Assembly (NCBI GenBank): GCA_963814875.1
Contig: CAWFFJ010000018.1
Location: forward strand, 248,001 to 312,000
Origin: CAVSIS01 sp963814875
GTDB taxonomy: Bacteria; Acidobacteriota; Thermoanaerobaculia; Thermoanaerobaculales; Sulfomarinibacteraceae
Reading direction: 5' to 3'
DNA length: 64,000 bases
Within the stretch, counting starts at the first letter, position 1. Every line of letters starts with the position of its first letter. This document shows, piece by piece, positions 16,759 to 24,930 of the stretch. Below the pieces are notes generated by a model, which had not been told where the DNA came from, did not search any database, and worked only from the letters and a program-made list of their open reading frames with translations. The translations under genes and the position numbers were made by a program.

Positions 16759-18501
16759 ATGAGCGCCACCGCGCCTTCGTCTCCTGTTCTGTCGCGTGAA
16801 GCGCGGCACTCCGGCATCGACCGCCGACGCTACCGGCGGGTGCTCCGGTTTCTCGCCGGCGTGCTCGTCCACGCGCTGTGGTGGGATGTGCTGCTGTCGC
16901 GCCCCGTCCTGCGTCGTCTCAGGACACCGCCGCTCGAGCGGTGGCGCGCGATTGCCCGCCGCTACCGAGAGCTCGCGGTCGAGCTCGGAGGCGTCCTGAT
17001 CAAGCTCGGCCAGTTTCTCAGCACCCGGGTCGACCTGCTCCCGGAGCCGATCATCCGTGAGCTTGCCGGGCTCCAGGACGAGGTCCCCGCCGCACCGTTC
17101 CCGGCCGTGCTGGCGACCCTCGAGGCGGACCTCGGCCGTCCGTGGCGGGAGGTCTTCAGCGCCCTCGACGAAGAGCCGGTCGGAGCCGCGTCGCTCGCTC
17201 AGGTCCACGCCGCGAGCCTCCCGTCGGGCGAAGAGGTGGTGGTGAAGATCCTGCGGCCCGGCATCGACATCCTGGTCGAGACCGACCTTGCAGCGCTGCG
17301 CCGGGCATCGCATTGGCTCACATTCTCCCGGACCATCAGGCGGCGCGTCGACGTGACCTGGCTGGAACGCGAGTTTCGCACCGTCACACGGCGCGAGCTC
17401 GACCTCGTCGCGGAGGGCCACAGCGTCGAACGCTTCGCGGCTGACTTCGCCGACGATTCCCGCGTTGTCATTCCGCGAGTCTATTGGGCACAGAGTGGCC
17501 GACGCTGTCTGACGCTCGAGGACGTGGGCGCCATCAAGATCACGGACCGCGCCGCCATGGTCGCGGCCGGGATTGACCCCGGCGAGGTCGCCCGGCGGCT
17601 TTACGCCGTGTTCATGCAGCAGTTCTTCGTCACCCACTTCGTCCACGCCGATCCTCACCCTGGGAACATCTTTGTCCGCCCGATCCCAGCGCCCGAAGCG
17701 GCCGAGTCGGAACCCTCTTCCCCCCAGGAGACCACACCCTTCGTGCTCGCGTTCGTCGACTTCGGGATGATGACCGAGATTCCGGAGCGGCTCCGGGCCG
17801 CGCTGAGGGAGTTTGCCATCGGGCTCGGCACCCGCGACGCTCGCCGGATGGTGGCCAGCTACGTCCAGGCCGGCACCCTGCTCGACGAGGCCGATATCGA
17901 GCGTCTCGTAGCCGCCCACGAGGATCTGCTCGAACGCTTCTGGGGCATCCGGATCGGCAGCATGCGCGACGTCGCCTTCAATGAGGCGCGCGATCTCATG
18001 CGGTCGTATCACGATCTTCTGCTCTCCGCGCCGGTTCAGGTGCAGGCCGACATGCTCTTCGCACTGCGCGCCGTCGGTCTCCTCGCCGGCCTGTGCACTT
18101 CGCTCGACCCCGACTTCGATCCCTGGGCGGCGACCGTGCCGTTCGCTGAACGATTCGCCGGCGAGGCGGTTCGGGTCCGGATCCGCGAGCGGGTCGAGGA
18201 GCTCCTCGGCCAGATCGGACGCATTCTCCGGCTGCCCGACCAGCTCGACGCCCTCCTGGCGCGCGCCGACCGGAGCGCCTTTGGCGTCAGAGCCAACCTC
18301 GGTCCGGACGCGGCAAGGCGGCTGGACCGACTCCACCGCGCCGTGGCGCGTCTGACCTGGACGATCGCGGCCGCAGGCATGGCGACGACCGGAGGACTTC
18401 TCAAAATGACGGACGCGCCAGGAGACCTGCCGGCCGCTCTCTTTGCCGCCGCCGCCTTGGCGGCGGTTGCAGCGGTATTGCCGCGTCGCGGCATACCTTG
18501 A
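16759..18501 (+). CDS. UbiB/ABC1/ADCK-family protein kinase-like ATPase
   Basis: 580 residues. The family KxGQ motif is KLGQFLSTR (82-90), the nucleotide-binding Lys is in VVVKILRPG (K163), the catalytic loop is FVHADPHPGNIF (about 294-306) and the metal-binding segment is FVDFGMM. Two C-terminal membrane helices occupy roughly 540-575, as in UbiB. These proteins support quinone or isoprenoid-lipid biosynthesis by an ATPase activity that is not fully defined. A membrane respiratory hydrogenase operon begins 233 bases downstream on the same strand. No ubiquinone or menaquinone biosynthesis gene is adjacent, so the pathway served is not determined here. Confidence 0.92.
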   Translation: MSATAPSSPVLSREARHSGIDRRRYRRVLRFLAGVLVHALWWDVLLSRPVLRRLRTPPLERWRAIARRYRELAVELGGVLIKLGQFLSTRVDLLPEPIIRELAGLQDEVPAAPFPAVLATLEADLGRPWREVFSALDEEPVGAASLAQVHAASLPSGEEVVVKILRPGIDILVETDLAALRRASHWLTFSRTIRRRVDVTWLEREFRTVTRRELDLVAEGHSVERFAADFADDSRVVIPRVYWAQSGRRCLTLEDVGAIKITDRAAMVAAGIDPGEVARRLYAVFMQQFFVTHFVHADPHPGNIFVRPIPAPEAAESEPSSPQETTPFVLAFVDFGMMTEIPERLRAALREFAIGLGTRDARRMVASYVQAGTLLDEADIERLVAAHEDLLERFWGIRIGSMRDVAFNEARDLMRSYHDLLLSAPVQVQADMLFALRAVGLLAGLCTSLDPDFDPWAATVPFAERFAGEAVRVRIRERVEELLGQIGRILRLPDQLDALLARADRSAFGVRANLGPDAARRLDRLHRAVARLTWTIAAAGMATTGGLLKMTDAPGDLPAALFAAAALAAVAAVLPRRGIP

Positions 18502-18601
18502 GATTCTGGCTCATGCCTCTGCTCGGGAATTTTTTCACAAAGCTTTGTTGAACGCTGTCTGATCTTGGCCACACCGCTGACGGTGCGAATGTCCCTTGCC
18601 G

Positions 18602-18611
18602 CGACATGTCG
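18602..18611. promoter_or_regulatory. Palindrome CGACATGTCG upstream of the hydrogenase promoter
   Basis: A perfect 10-base palindrome 37 bases upstream of the -35 box of the hyb promoter, in a 233-base gap (18502-18734) that is more AT-rich than its surroundings. It is a candidate operator. The rest of the gap holds a T6 run (18530-18535) with no convincing stem before it. Confidence 0.35.
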
Positions 18612-18648
18612 TGATATTGAGACTACGTGTTCGGATCGGTACAAATAG

Positions 18649-18677
18649 TTGACAGGGCTCATTCTGCCGAATATCGT
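18649..18677 (+). promoter_or_regulatory. Sigma-70-type promoter of the hyb operon
   Basis: A perfect -35 TTGACA (18649-18654), a 17-base spacer and -10 TATCGT (18672-18677, four of six matches). The expected start near 18684 leaves a leader of about 50 bases before the hybO ATG. Confidence 0.65.
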
Positions 18678-18734
18678 CCGAAGGAGATTATCCGTGGATC
18701 AGGGCGTTTCACTCGCGACGAGGAGGAGGCTGAC

Positions 18735-19853
18735 ATGGGTCGACGGCACGACGATATTTCGTGGTTGGAGGAGACCGTCCCAGACGGGATGAACCGGAGG
18801 GACTTCACCAAGGTTTGCCTGATGGCGGCCGCGGCGGTCGGGCTCCCGGCTTCCGCGGGTCTGCAGATGGCCGAAGCCGCCGAAGCGGGGCTCAAGCCAT
18901 CCGTCATCTGGCTTCACTTCCAGGAGTGCACCGGCTGCACCGAGAGCCTGCTGCGCACCTCGCACCCCGATCTCGCGTCGCTCATCCTCGACCTCATCTC
19001 GCTGGACTATCACGAGACCCTGTTCGCGGCGGCGGGCCATCAGATCGAAGAGGCCCTGCAGACCGCCATGACAGAGAACAAGGGCAAGTACGTGTGCGTG
19101 GTCGAGGGTGCGATCCCGACCAAGGAGGGCGGCATCTACTGTCAGATCGCCGGTCGGACCGCGATTGACATCCTCAAGGACGTCGCCGCCGATGCTGCGG
19201 CCGTGATCGCGATCGGCTCCTGCGCGTCCTGGGGCGGCATTCCTTCCGCCGACCCCAACCCCACCGGAGCGGTCGGCGCGCCTGCCATTCTCGAGGGGCG
19301 CGCGGTGGTGACCATTCCGGGGTGCCCCGCGAACCCCTACAACTTCCTCGGCACCGTGCTCCAGTTCGCGACCTTCGGAACCCTTCCAGCGCTCGATGAC
19401 AAGGCTCGTCCGCTGTTCGCCTACGGGCGCACGATCCACGAGCAGTGCCCGCGGCGAGCCCACTTCGACGCCGGCCGATTCGTTCAGCAGTTCGGCGACG
19501 ACAATGCCCGTCAGGGCTACTGCCTGTTCAAGATGGGTTGCAAGGGTCCGGAGACCCACGCCAACTGCTCCGTGCTGTCCTACGGAGAGGTCCCGGACGC
19601 CTGGCCGATCGGCGTCGGCCACCCCTGCTTCGGGTGCACCGAGCAGAAGCTGGCGTTCCGGGTCGCCCTGCACGACACCGCAACCGTCGAACACTTGACG
19701 CCGCCCGACACCTACCCGCCGATCAAGGCGGAGCACCGGACCATCAGCCCGGCGACTGCGGGTGTCGCAGGCCTGGTCGGCGGAGCCCTCGTCGGCGCCG
19801 GCCTGATGGCGGCGAAGAAGATCGGCGAGGGAGGAACAGGAGGGGGGTCATGA
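18735..19853 (+). CDS. hybO: [NiFe] hydrogenase small subunit (Hyb type), Tat-exported
   Basis: 372 residues from ATG 18735 with GAGGAGGAGG upstream. It is the electron-transfer subunit, carrying three Fe-S clusters from the NiFe site towards HybA. A twin-arginine signal NRRDFTKVCLM is at 20-30. The proximal cluster begins with C65 and C68 in ECTGCTES, with GSCASWGG and the Cys of IPGCPANP as further ligands. The medial and distal cluster Cys lie in EQCPRR, YCLFKMGCKG, HANC and HPCFGCTE. ECTGCTES lacks the two additional Cys of oxygen-tolerant enzymes, so a standard, oxygen-sensitive cluster is expected. A C-terminal hydrophobic helix (about 343-365) anchors it in the membrane. It is first in an operon ordered like E. 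coli hybOABCD. Confidence 0.95.
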   Translation: MGRRHDDISWLEETVPDGMNRRDFTKVCLMAAAAVGLPASAGLQMAEAAEAGLKPSVIWLHFQECTGCTESLLRTSHPDLASLILDLISLDYHETLFAAAGHQIEEALQTAMTENKGKYVCVVEGAIPTKEGGIYCQIAGRTAIDILKDVAADAAAVIAIGSCASWGGIPSADPNPTGAVGAPAILEGRAVVTIPGCPANPYNFLGTVLQFATFGTLPALDDKARPLFAYGRTIHEQCPRRAHFDAGRFVQQFGDDNARQGYCLFKMGCKGPETHANCSVLSYGEVPDAWPIGVGHPCFGCTEQKLAFRVALHDTATVEHLTPPDTYPPIKAEHRTISPATAGVAGLVGGALVGAGLMAAKKIGEGGTGGGS

Positions 19854-20731
19854 GCATCGACCGGCGGTCTCTGCTCAAGGGGCTCGCCGCCGCCGGTGCC
19901 GGCGCCGCTGCGGCCGCTGCGGCCCCCGTCGAGGCCTCGGCGAAAGCCCAGGCACCTGCCGACGCCTTTGGCATGCTCTACGACGCGACCCGCTGCATCG
20001 GCTGCAAGTCGTGCGTGGTCGCCTGCAAGCAAGCCAACGACATGCCGCCCGAAACGGGCACCTTCGAGGACGGGCTCTGGGACGCCCCGATCGATCTCTC
20101 GGGAAAGACCCGCACCATCGTCAAGCTCTACAAGGGCGACGGCGAGCAGTCGTTCATGAAGGCGCAGTGCATGCACTGCATCGACCCCGCCTGCGCCCGC
20201 GCCTGCATGATCGGCGCATATAGGAAACGCGAGCACGGCATCATCACCTGGGACGGAAGCCGCTGCATCGGCTGCCGCTACTGCCAGGTCGCATGCCCCT
20301 ACGAGATCCCGAAGTTCCAGTGGGACACTGCGACCCCAAAAATGGTCAAGTGCGAGATGTGCAACCACCTGATCGCCGTCGGCAAGCAGCCCGCGTGCTG
20401 CGCCGTGTGCCCGGCGAAGGCGGTCATCTTCGGGAAGTACGAGGACCTCCTCGCCGACGCCCGCCAGCGCCTGGCCGATCATCCCGATCGCTACATTCCG
20501 AAGATCTTCGGCGAGCACGACGGAGGTGGGACCCAGGTGCTCTACCTCGCCGGGGTCGACTTCCACAAGCTCGGCCTGCCTGAGCTCAGCGACGAGCCCG
20601 CCGGCGAGATCGCCCAGAAGGTCCAACACACGGCATACAAGGGCTTCATCGCGCCGGTCGTCCTGTACGGCATCCTCGGCGCCGTCCTGTGGCGCAACCG
20701 CCGCTCGGCGGGGAAGGAGGACCAGCCATGA
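19850..20731 (+). CDS. hybA: HybA-like periplasmic ferredoxin subunit of hydrogenase
   Basis: 293 residues from ATG 19850, overlapping the hybO stop by four bases and preceded by AGGAGGGGGG. A Tat signal is present (DRRSLLKGL, 4-12, then an Ala-rich core). Four cysteine clusters bind 4Fe-4S centres, beginning CIGCKSCVVACK (C49, C52, C55, C59), then CMHCIDPACARAC, CIGCRYCQVACP and CEMCNHL with CCAVCP. A C-terminal helix (about 262-280) anchors it. It relays electrons from the small subunit to HybB. Confidence 0.93.
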   Translation: MSIDRRSLLKGLAAAGAGAAAAAAAPVEASAKAQAPADAFGMLYDATRCIGCKSCVVACKQANDMPPETGTFEDGLWDAPIDLSGKTRTIVKLYKGDGEQSFMKAQCMHCIDPACARACMIGAYRKREHGIITWDGSRCIGCRYCQVACPYEIPKFQWDTATPKMVKCEMCNHLIAVGKQPACCAVCPAKAVIFGKYEDLLADARQRLADHPDRYIPKIFGEHDGGGTQVLYLAGVDFHKLGLPELSDEPAGEIAQKVQHTAYKGFIAPVVLYGILGAVLWRNRRSAGKEDQP

Positions 20732-21915
20732 CGCACCAGGCACGCGCCGTCGGTGGGCCTTTGCTCACCCGGCCGTTCACCGTCCTGCTCGGCTTGTTGG
20801 CCGCGTGGTTCATTCTCCTGATCTGGCGTTTCGGCGCCGGAATCGGCGCCGTCAGCGGCCTCTCGGACGGCTACCCGTGGGGCATCTGGATCGCCTTCGA
20901 CGTGGTTACCGGCACCGCCCTCGCCTGCGGCGGGTACGCGGTCGCGATCCTGTGCTACATCCTCAACAAGGGCAAGTACCACCCGCTCGTCCGGCCGGCG
21001 CTGCTGACCAGCGCGCTCGGCTACTCACTGGCGGCGCTCGCGATCATCATCGACGTCGGCCGGCCGTGGTACATCTGGAAGATCCCGCTCGGCGGGTTTC
21101 CCAACGTCCATTTCAACTGGAACTCGGCGCTGCTCGAGGTCGCTCTGTGCGTCATGGCCTACGTCGGCGTGCTCTGGATCGAGCTCAGCCCGGCGTTCAT
21201 GGAGAAGTGGAAGGACTCGGCCAAGTCGCAGTGGCTGCGCAACTTCTCGGCGGCCGGGCTGAAGTTCTTCGACAAGGCGCTGATCTGGATCATCGCCCTC
21301 GGACTCCTGCTGCCCACCATGCACCAGTCGTCGCTCGGCACGGTCATGCTGCTGGCCGGCTGGAAGCTCCACCCGCTGTGGAACTCGGCCATGGTTCCGC
21401 TCCTCTTCCTCATCTCCTGCATCGGCATGGGGTACGGGGTGGTGGTGCTCGAGGCCGCGGTCTCGTCGCGGATCTTCAAGCGCCAGCGTGAGACCTCCAT
21501 GTTGGTCTCGCTCTCCGGTGCAATGGTCATCGTGCTCATCGCCTACAGTGTCCTCCGACTGGTGGACATCGTCATTCAGGGCAAGCTCGGGCTGATGTTC
21601 CGCTTCGACATGTACACCGTGCTGTTCTGGATCGAGATGGCCCTGTTCATCGTGCCGGCAGTGATGCTCCTTCGTCGCAAGGACTTTGGAACGGTCATGC
21701 AGGCTGCCATCCTGATGATCCTCGGGGGCTCGATGTACCGATTCGACGCCTACATCGCCGCCTACAATCCGGGCTCGAACTGGGCCTACTTCCCGTCCGT
21801 TCCCGAGCTGCTCATCACCGTGGGCGCCATCGCCCTCGAGATCACTCTGTACATCGTGATCGTGAAGCGATTCCCGATCATTGCCGGCGGCGAACCCGCC
21901 GTCTCGACCCGTTAG
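20728..21915 (+). CDS. hybB: HybB-like NrfD-family membrane subunit
   Basis: 395 residues from ATG 20728 (four-base overlap with hybA; GGAAGGAGG upstream). About ten membrane helices are visible, and the segment GLSDGYPWGIWIAFDVVTGTALACGGYA is the typical opening of NrfD/HybB proteins. This subunit passes electrons from the Fe-S relay to membrane quinone without haem. Its presence makes the enzyme a group 1 uptake hydrogenase that reduces quinone, rather than one coupled to a cytochrome b. In E. coli, HybB also supports proton-motive function. Confidence 0.93.
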   Translation: MTHQARAVGGPLLTRPFTVLLGLLAAWFILLIWRFGAGIGAVSGLSDGYPWGIWIAFDVVTGTALACGGYAVAILCYILNKGKYHPLVRPALLTSALGYSLAALAIIIDVGRPWYIWKIPLGGFPNVHFNWNSALLEVALCVMAYVGVLWIELSPAFMEKWKDSAKSQWLRNFSAAGLKFFDKALIWIIALGLLLPTMHQSSLGTVMLLAGWKLHPLWNSAMVPLLFLISCIGMGYGVVVLEAAVSSRIFKRQRETSMLVSLSGAMVIVLIAYSVLRLVDIVIQGKLGLMFRFDMYTVLFWIEMALFIVPAVMLLRRKDFGTVMQAAILMILGGSMYRFDAYIAAYNPGSNWAYFPSVPELLITVGAIALEITLYIVIVKRFPIIAGGEPAVSTR

Positions 21916-21926
21916 GAGGGGGGGCT

Positions 21927-23627
21927 ATGGCAACCAGAATCACGGTCGACCCGATCACTCGGATCGAGGGCCACCTGCGCATCGACGTCGAGGTCGACGG
22001 CGGGAGGGTCCGCAACGCGTGGTCGTCGGGCCAGATGTGGCGCGGCATCGAGACCATTCTCCAGGGCCGCGACCCGCGCGACGCCTGGCTCTTCACTCAG
22101 CGGATCTGCGGCGTGTGCACCACGGTCCACGCAATCGCTTCGGTGCGGGCGGTCGAGAACGCGCTCAACATCGAGATCCCGCTCAACGCACAGTACATCC
22201 GCAACCTGCTCATCGGCGCGCACTCGATGCACGACCACATCGTCCACTTCTACCACCTGTCGGCCCTCGACTGGGTGGACGTGGTGTCGGCAACCAAGGG
22301 CGATCCGGCGCGCACCGCAAAGCTGGCGCAGTCGCTGTCGCCGTGGCCACGGAACTCGGTCATGGAGTTCCAGGCGGTCAAGGACAAGCTCATCGACTTC
22401 GTGGGCAAGGGTCAGCTCGGCATCTTCACCAACGGCTACTGGGGCCACCCGGCGATGAAGCTGTCGCCGGACGTCAACCTGCTCGCCGTGACCCACTACC
22501 TGCAGGCCCTGGAGTACCAGCGCAAGTCCAATCAGGTGGTGGCAATCCTCGGTGCGAAGACGCCCAACATCCAGAACCTCGCGGTCGGCGGGGTGGCCAA
22601 CGCCATCAACCTCGACAACGAGGCTACGCTCAACATGAACAAGCTCTACGCCGTGAAGGATCTCCTCGACGAGGTCAGGACCTTCGTCGAGCAGGTCTAC
22701 CTGGTCGACGTTGCGGCGATCGGCGGCATGTACGCCGACTGGCTCGGCTACGGCTCCGGGGTCACGAACTACCTCTCGGTGCCGGAGTTCCCCATCGACC
22801 GTGCCGGCACCAGCTTCGACATGCCGGGCGGGACCATCTTCGACAAGAACCTCAAGTCGCTGCAGCAGTTCGAGTCCTTCCAGGACCCGTACTTCCGCGA
22901 CAACGTGACCGAGTGCATCGCGCGCTCGTGGTACGACGGTGACTGGTCCCGGCACCCGTGGCAGGAGGAGACGGTCCCGAAGTACACCGACTGGGACGAC
23001 AACGGCAAGTACTCCTGGGTCAAGGCACCCCGCTTCAAGAACGAGCCGATGCAGGTCGGCCCCCTTGCCCAGGTGCTTGTGGCCTTCGCTGCCGGACACG
23101 AGCCCACCGTCCGCCATGCGTCGTGGGTGCTCAAGACCGCCGGCGCGGTGGCGGGTGCCAGCCTGACCCCGGCCGTGCTCCACTCCACCATCGGACGCCA
23201 CGCCGCGCGCGCGATCCGCTGCGCGGTGATTGCCGAGACCGCCCAGAAGCACTGGCAGCTCCTGGCCGAGAACATCGGCAAGGGCGACACCGACATCTTC
23301 ACCCCCTGGGAGTATCCCAAGGGTGAGCAGCAAGGGTTCGGCTTCCACGAGGCGCCCCGCGGCACGCTGTCGCACTGGGTGGTCATCCGCGACGGCAAGA
23401 TCGCCAACTACCAGTGCGTGGTCCCGTCGACCTGGAACGCCGGGCCGCGCGACGACAAGAACCGCAAGGGTCCCTACGAGGCGTCGCTGATGGACAACCC
23501 CATCGCCGATGCCAAGCGGCCGTTGGAGGTGCTGCGCACGATCCACTCCTTCGATCCGTGCCTTGCCTGTGCGATCCACACCATGGATCCGGAGGGTCAG
23601 GAGCTGGCGAGCATCCGGACGTTCTAG
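21927..23627 (+). CDS. hybC: [NiFe] hydrogenase large (catalytic) subunit
   Basis: 566 residues, eleven bases after hybB, with GGAGGGGGG as ribosome site. The N-terminal nickel ligands are in RICGVCTTVH (C61, C64) and the C-terminal pair in DPCLACAIH (C545, C548). The relevant codons are TGC and TGT, so Cys rather than selenocysteine binds nickel. The last 15 residues after H551 (TMDPEGQELASIRTF) are the extension removed by the endopeptidase once the metal is inserted. The opening DPITRIEGHLRI is a family signature. The protein has no export signal and is carried across by the Tat signal of HybO. Confidence 0.96.
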   Translation: MATRITVDPITRIEGHLRIDVEVDGGRVRNAWSSGQMWRGIETILQGRDPRDAWLFTQRICGVCTTVHAIASVRAVENALNIEIPLNAQYIRNLLIGAHSMHDHIVHFYHLSALDWVDVVSATKGDPARTAKLAQSLSPWPRNSVMEFQAVKDKLIDFVGKGQLGIFTNGYWGHPAMKLSPDVNLLAVTHYLQALEYQRKSNQVVAILGAKTPNIQNLAVGGVANAINLDNEATLNMNKLYAVKDLLDEVRTFVEQVYLVDVAAIGGMYADWLGYGSGVTNYLSVPEFPIDRAGTSFDMPGGTIFDKNLKSLQQFESFQDPYFRDNVTECIARSWYDGDWSRHPWQEETVPKYTDWDDNGKYSWVKAPRFKNEPMQVGPLAQVLVAFAAGHEPTVRHASWVLKTAGAVAGASLTPAVLHSTIGRHAARAIRCAVIAETAQKHWQLLAENIGKGDTDIFTPWEYPKGEQQGFGFHEAPRGTLSHWVVIRDGKIANYQCVVPSTWNAGPRDDKNRKGPYEASLMDNPIADAKRPLEVLRTIHSFDPCLACAIHTMDPEGQELASIRTF

Positions 23628-23629
23628 AG

Positions 23630-24160
23630 GTGGACCGGGTCGTCGTCCTCGGTATCGGCAACGTCCTCATCGGGGACGACGGCTTCGGGCCCTACGCCGT
23701 GCGTGTACTGTCAGCACGGTATGAGTTCGATGAGGCCGTGGAGGTGCTCGACGCGGGCACCCCCGGCCTCGATTTTCTTCCATACCTCGACCGAACCCGC
23801 GCCTTGGTGGTGCTCGATACGATATCCAGCGACGCTCCCCCGGGCACGGTCAGGGTCTTCCGCCGCGAACAGCTGCTTTCGACTCCGATGCCCCCACGCA
23901 TCAACCCCCACCAGCCCGGGCTCCGAGAGGCGCTGCTCGCCGCCGAGCTGACGACGGGGACGCCCGACGAGGTGGTGCTGATCGGCGTCGTACCGTCCTC
24001 CACGGTGACCGGTGCCAGCCTCAGCGCGCCCGTTCGAGCCGCCCTCGAGCCGGTGCTGGCCGCCACTCTCGCCGAGCTCGAGCGGCTCGGAGTTCCAGCC
24101 GTCCCACGAGAGGCCCCAAGCGACCCGGACATCTGGTGGGAGCGTGGGGCACCGGCATGA
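23630..24160 (+). CDS. hybD: Hydrogenase maturation endopeptidase (HybD/HyaD family)
   Basis: 176 residues from GTG 23630, two bases after the hybC stop. It removes the C-terminal extension of the large subunit after nickel insertion. The family loop reads GIGNVLIGDDGFGPYAV; most members have Glu where this has the second Asp of GDDG, a conservative change at a nickel-binding position. Other metal ligands are the Asp of VLDAGTPGLD and the His of INPHQPGL. It sits in the canonical position after the large-subunit gene. Confidence 0.92.
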   Translation: MDRVVVLGIGNVLIGDDGFGPYAVRVLSARYEFDEAVEVLDAGTPGLDFLPYLDRTRALVVLDTISSDAPPGTVRVFRREQLLSTPMPPRINPHQPGLREALLAAELTTGTPDEVVLIGVVPSSTVTGASLSAPVRAALEPVLAATLAELERLGVPAVPREAPSDPDIWWERGAPA

Positions 24161-24546
24161 GCCTCACGGACCGATTCGAGGCGCTCGACATCGAGCGCTG
24201 GTTGGTGATCCTGATTGCTCTCCACAGCTTCATCGTCGGCCTTGCGCTGATGGTCGCACCTCAGTGGGCGCCGACCTTCGGCGGCTGGCCGCACGTCGAG
24301 CCGCTGTTCTTCATCCGTCAGGCCGGCATCTTCCACTTCGTCCTCGCCACCGGCTATCTCGTCGAGCACTACCGAAGGCGAGACGTCACACTGCTGCTCA
24401 TGGCCAAGGGTGCGGCCGTCATCTTTCTGCTCGGGTATTGGGTCGCCACACCTGTGCCGTGGATCGTCCCCTTCTCCGGGTTCGCCGACGGCCTGATGGG
24501 CGCTGCCGTGCTCGTCGTGCGCCGTTACCTCGGCGGTCGGAAGTAG
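24157..24546 (+). CDS. Small four-helix membrane protein at the end of the hyb operon
   Basis: 129 residues from ATG 24157, overlapping the hybD stop by four bases, so translationally coupled to it. Four hydrophobic helices are visible (about 18-38, 48-70, 80-98, 100-118), with a short cytoplasmic start MSLTDRFEALDIERW. I recognise no family and there are no Cys or His pairs that would suggest metal or haem. The position suggests a role in assembly, anchoring or expression of the hydrogenase, but that rests on neighbourhood only. An ACCAAG repeat starts at the base after its stop. Confidence 0.75.
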   Translation: MSLTDRFEALDIERWLVILIALHSFIVGLALMVAPQWAPTFGGWPHVEPLFFIRQAGIFHFVLATGYLVEHYRRRDVTLLLMAKGAAVIFLLGYWVATPVPWIVPFSGFADGLMGAAVLVVRRYLGGRK

Positions 24547-24563
24547 ACCACCAAGGCACCAAG
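24547..24563 (+). repeat. ACCAAG repeat, two units, directly after a stop codon
   Basis: ACCACCAAGGCACCAAG follows the TAG stop with no gap and continues into CCATCGC, the same seven bases that follow the five-unit copy ending at 15403. Confidence 0.92.
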
Positions 24564-24897
24564 CCATCGCAACGTGAGTTCCAGTAGCCCGTCTTCGAGC
24601 CATCAGTACTCGCTGCATGGCGAGGTGTCGGCCGGAGGAGGTCGTGACATTGGAAATCCTGCAGGACGGTGAAATGAGGCACATTCCGGTGCGTTGACCG
24701 AGTGAGCACGAGACAGCGCCGTAAGCTGCGGCCTCCGCCGGCCCTCGGCCGTCACGCTGGGTAGAAGTGCAGGCTGGCTGCGCAGCCGAGAGCCCTGGCA
24801 CTGACTCTGCGGTCTGTCGAATCGTCATCCTGCTTGATCGCTGGAGGCTTAACGACCTTCTGGAGACTGGCGCCGGTTGGGCGCACCCCGGTCCCCT
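24564..24897. other. Non-coding DNA between two inverted ACCAAG repeats
   Basis: About 330 bases between the hyb operon and the epimerase gene (convergent). Frames crossing it lack ribosome sites and family similarity, and none looks like a gene. I saw no tRNA-like cloverleaf and no strong terminator stem. It is the interior of the possible repeat-bounded element described under findings. Confidence 0.6.
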
Positions 24898-24926
24898 TTT
24901 GGTGTCTTGGTGTCTTGGTGGTGGTC
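24898..24926 (-). repeat. ACCAAGAC-type repeat, three units, after the epimerase stop
   Basis: On the minus strand it begins ACCACCACCAAGACACC, four bases after the stop of the epimerase gene (24931), and ends in a run of A. It is inverted relative to the copy at 24547-24563. Confidence 0.92.
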
Positions 24927-24930
24927 CGGT

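Noticed and set aside
18527..18540. T6 run after the UbiB-like gene as an intrinsic terminator
   Set aside because: No convincing stem directly before it; the nearest palindrome (about 18478-18492) is inside the gene's last codons and too far away.
18694..18792. Short frame (GTG 18694) with AAGGAGATTA upstream, overlapping the start of hybO
   Set aside because: About 32 residues of Arg-rich sequence in a different frame; possible leader peptide but no supporting feature such as codon runs or an attenuator.
21912..23579. Long minus-strand frame opposite the hydrogenase large subunit
   Set aside because: The plus strand encodes an intact HybC with all metal ligands; the opposite frame is a high-GC artefact.
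23560..23590. Possible selenocysteine at the hydrogenase nickel site
   Set aside because: The codons in the DPCLACAIH motif are TGC and TGT; there is no in-frame TGA before the normal stop.
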